Shown in pieces: positions 7,137 through 7,831 of a stretch of DNA of 7,831 bases (positions within the stretch are counted from its first letter, which is position 1; the number at the start of each line of letters is the position of its first letter). The notes under the pieces are model-generated. The model searched no databases, was not told the origin of the DNA, and saw nothing but the letters and a program-made list of their open reading frames with translations. A program made the translations under genes and the position numbers. The stretch is from Akkermansiaceae bacterium (lineage in GTDB: Bacteria; Verrucomicrobiota; Verrucomicrobiia; Verrucomicrobiales; Akkermansiaceae): the NCBI GenBank assembly GCA_023300205.1, contig JALZVD010000343.1, positions 1 through 7,831 on the forward strand, written 5' to 3'.

Positions 7137-7585
7137 TCAAATGACTAGAAGTCCTTTATTTATCCATTCCTCAATCAGTAAGTTATCATCACTGTTATCC
7201 GATTCTTTTCTGTCTTGCTCTAAATAACCCTTTACTATCTTGTCTGTTATATCCCCTGTATTCCAGACTCCATAGCCTGCTGCCTATAAGCGCTACCCCA
7301 ATCCCCCTTCTTCAAGGCGAAAAACTCCTTTTGCAATATGCGTAAACTCCGTCCTATTAATAGTTTCAAAACTTTACTTATTGATAGTTTGGGAGCATAT
7401 TCAGATGTATGTGATTTTTGCATACTACTCCTTTAATAATCTCTATTTCTACCGCCTTACCATTTTGCTTTATTAGTTCATGGACTTTCTTGTGCTAGTC
7501 CCCTTTCAACACCTTATATCGGCACTTTGTCACCCAAACTATATGTAGGCCACGCCTCTATTAACTATCTTCTTTTTAAACCCAT
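7137..7585 (-). pseudogene. tnpA: tnpA remnant, IS200/IS605-family HUH/Y1 transposase
   Basis: Joining three minus-strand frames restores a recognisable IS200 TnpA. Frame one (from 7548) reads HIVWVTKCRYKVLKGD, a TAG at 7497-7495, then HELIKQNGK and IIKGVVCKNHIHL; HIH (7413-7405) is the HUH metal-binding motif. A shift near 7404-7399 leads to APKLSISKVLKLLIGRS, then LQKEFFALKKGDWG. A second shift near 7303-7292 leads, after two TAG codons where the family has WGxxLWxxGY, to AAGYGVWNTGDITDKIVKGY and then LEQDRKE. The Tyr of GYLEQ (7226-7224) sits at the position of the catalytic tyrosine. The frame ends at TGA 7139-7137. Length from the candidate ATG at 7585 is about 150 codons, normal for the family. 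The N-terminus is the least certain part; the ATG is out of frame with HIVWV, implying another shift. Functional TnpA nicks and joins single-stranded element ends; this copy is dead. Confidence 0.8.
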
Positions 7586-7593
7586 CCCCTTTT

Positions 7594-7612
7594 TTATGCT
7601 AAAAAAGCATAA
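7594..7612 (-). promoter_or_regulatory. Hairpin just upstream of the tnpA start (IS200 left region)
   Basis: TTATGCT (7594-7600) and AGCATAA (7606-7612) form a perfect 7-bp stem with a 5-nt loop. In minus-strand sense it is followed by a purine-rich AAAAAAGGGG and the candidate tnpA ATG at 7585. IS200 elements are known to carry leader stem-loops that block read-through transcription or hide the ribosome binding site, and this could be such a device. It could instead be part of the left-end TnpA recognition site. Confidence 0.4.
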
Positions 7613-7627
7613 TTGAATTTTTCTGAC

Positions 7628-7646
7628 TTGAAATCGGGAGTTTCAA
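7628..7646. repeat. Small inverted repeat between the partial gene and the IS remnant
   Basis: TTGAAA (7628-7633) pairs with TTTCAA (7641-7646) around a 7-nt loop. Outer bases GACT (7625-7628) and AGTC (7657-7660) offer a larger alternative fold. In minus-strand sense it lies 24 bases past the stop of the partial gene and is not followed by a T run, so a terminator is not well supported; it may be the IS left-end hairpin. Confidence 0.3.
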
Positions 7647-7669
7647 ACCTATTTTGAGTCAAAAAAAAC

Positions 7670-7831
7670 CTAATTACACAACGCAAAGTTATAGGCGAGT
7701 AAAAGCTCATAATTGACACCTACAAATTGGCTGATGGGACCGAAACGATTTCCTATTTTGAAGCCCAATCTCAAATCGGTCGAATCGTTGTATTTCGATT
7801 GAGAACTAAAACCACGTTTGTTACGACAATG
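7670..7831 (-). CDS. C-terminal end of a probable outer-membrane beta-barrel protein (partial)
   Basis: The minus strand is open from the right edge to a TAG at 7672-7670, giving 53 residues. The sequence includes RGFSSQSKYNDSTDLRLGFK, then IGNRFGPISQFVGVNYEL and ends LLAYNFALCN. Alternating hydrophobic and polar residues (LRLGFKIG, then VGVNYELLLAYNF) with a terminal aromatic-rich strand resemble the last strands of an outer-membrane beta-barrel, but this is inferred from pattern only and no family is recognised. The gene's start and most of its length lie beyond the window. No stop or frameshift is visible in the part seen, so it may be intact. It has the same orientation as the adhesin operon but is separated from it by the IS remnant and the broken gene. 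Confidence 0.55.
   Translation of the reverse strand, partial: HCRNKRGFSSQSKYNDSTDLRLGFKIGNRFGPISQFVGVNYELLLAYNFALCN

Larger units (their letters stand above)
7107..7612 (-). mobile_element. Decayed IS200/IS605-family insertion sequence
   Basis: A broken single-gene tnpA (about 7585-7137) is flanked by a hairpin on each side: 7107-7127 just past the tnpA stop, and 7594-7612 just before its start. Elements of this family have no terminal inverted repeats; TnpA recognises subterminal hairpins and moves single-stranded DNA. The hairpin downstream of tnpA fits the right end. The exact left end is unclear: it lies between the hairpin at 7594-7612 and the stop of the partial gene at 7672-7670. Several nonsense and frameshift changes mean this copy cannot make transposase. 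Confidence 0.75.

Noticed and set aside
1..7831. CRISPR array or tRNA genes
   Set aside because: No regularly spaced direct repeats with unique spacers and no tRNA T-loop/acceptor pattern were seen; the PKD-coding repeats are protein repeats.

Overview
The window reads as AT-rich chromosomal DNA of a Bacteroidota bacterium, probably a Saprospiraceae- or Flavobacteriia-like lineage. The main evidence is a pair of intact minus-strand genes: a very large secreted PKD/SprB-repeat protein with a type B type IX secretion (T9SS) C-terminal sorting domain, and directly after it a PorP/SprF-family outer-membrane protein. This pairing (SprB-like cargo plus SprF-like partner) is characteristic of T9SS organisms. 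Neither gene has a Shine-Dalgarno-like leader, which also fits the phylum.

Layout, right to left because all recognisable coding sequence is on the minus strand: (1) 7831-7670, the last 53 codons of a gene entering from the right edge, with a beta-strand-like C-terminus; (2) about 7612-7107, a decayed IS200/IS605-type insertion sequence, with a terminal hairpin, a broken tnpA that still shows the HUH motif and catalytic-tyrosine region, and a hairpin just upstream of the tnpA start; (3) about 7113-6637, a decayed gene of unknown family, one frame interrupted by an internal TGA and TAG, ending 7 bases before the next gene; (4) 6629-1806, the 1607-residue adhesin-like protein; (5) 1774-602, the PorP/SprF-like protein, followed by a terminator-like hairpin and T tract; (6) 1-600, without a convincing gene: a G-rich imperfect tandem repeat, a 20-bp perfect palindrome of REP type, a block of about 55% GC (roughly 240-380) with several strong and partly exclusive hairpins, and AT-rich spacer.

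How the genes probably work together (inference from families): the adhesin has a Sec signal peptide, crosses the outer membrane by the T9SS using its C-terminal domain, and is anchored or displayed at the surface with help from the SprF-like protein. The 31-bp gap without a terminator supports one operon. The left flank and the upstream region look like accessory, decaying DNA. I do not see a clear undescribed system. The least explained parts are the structured GC-rich block at 240-380 and the unknown broken gene at 6637-7113.
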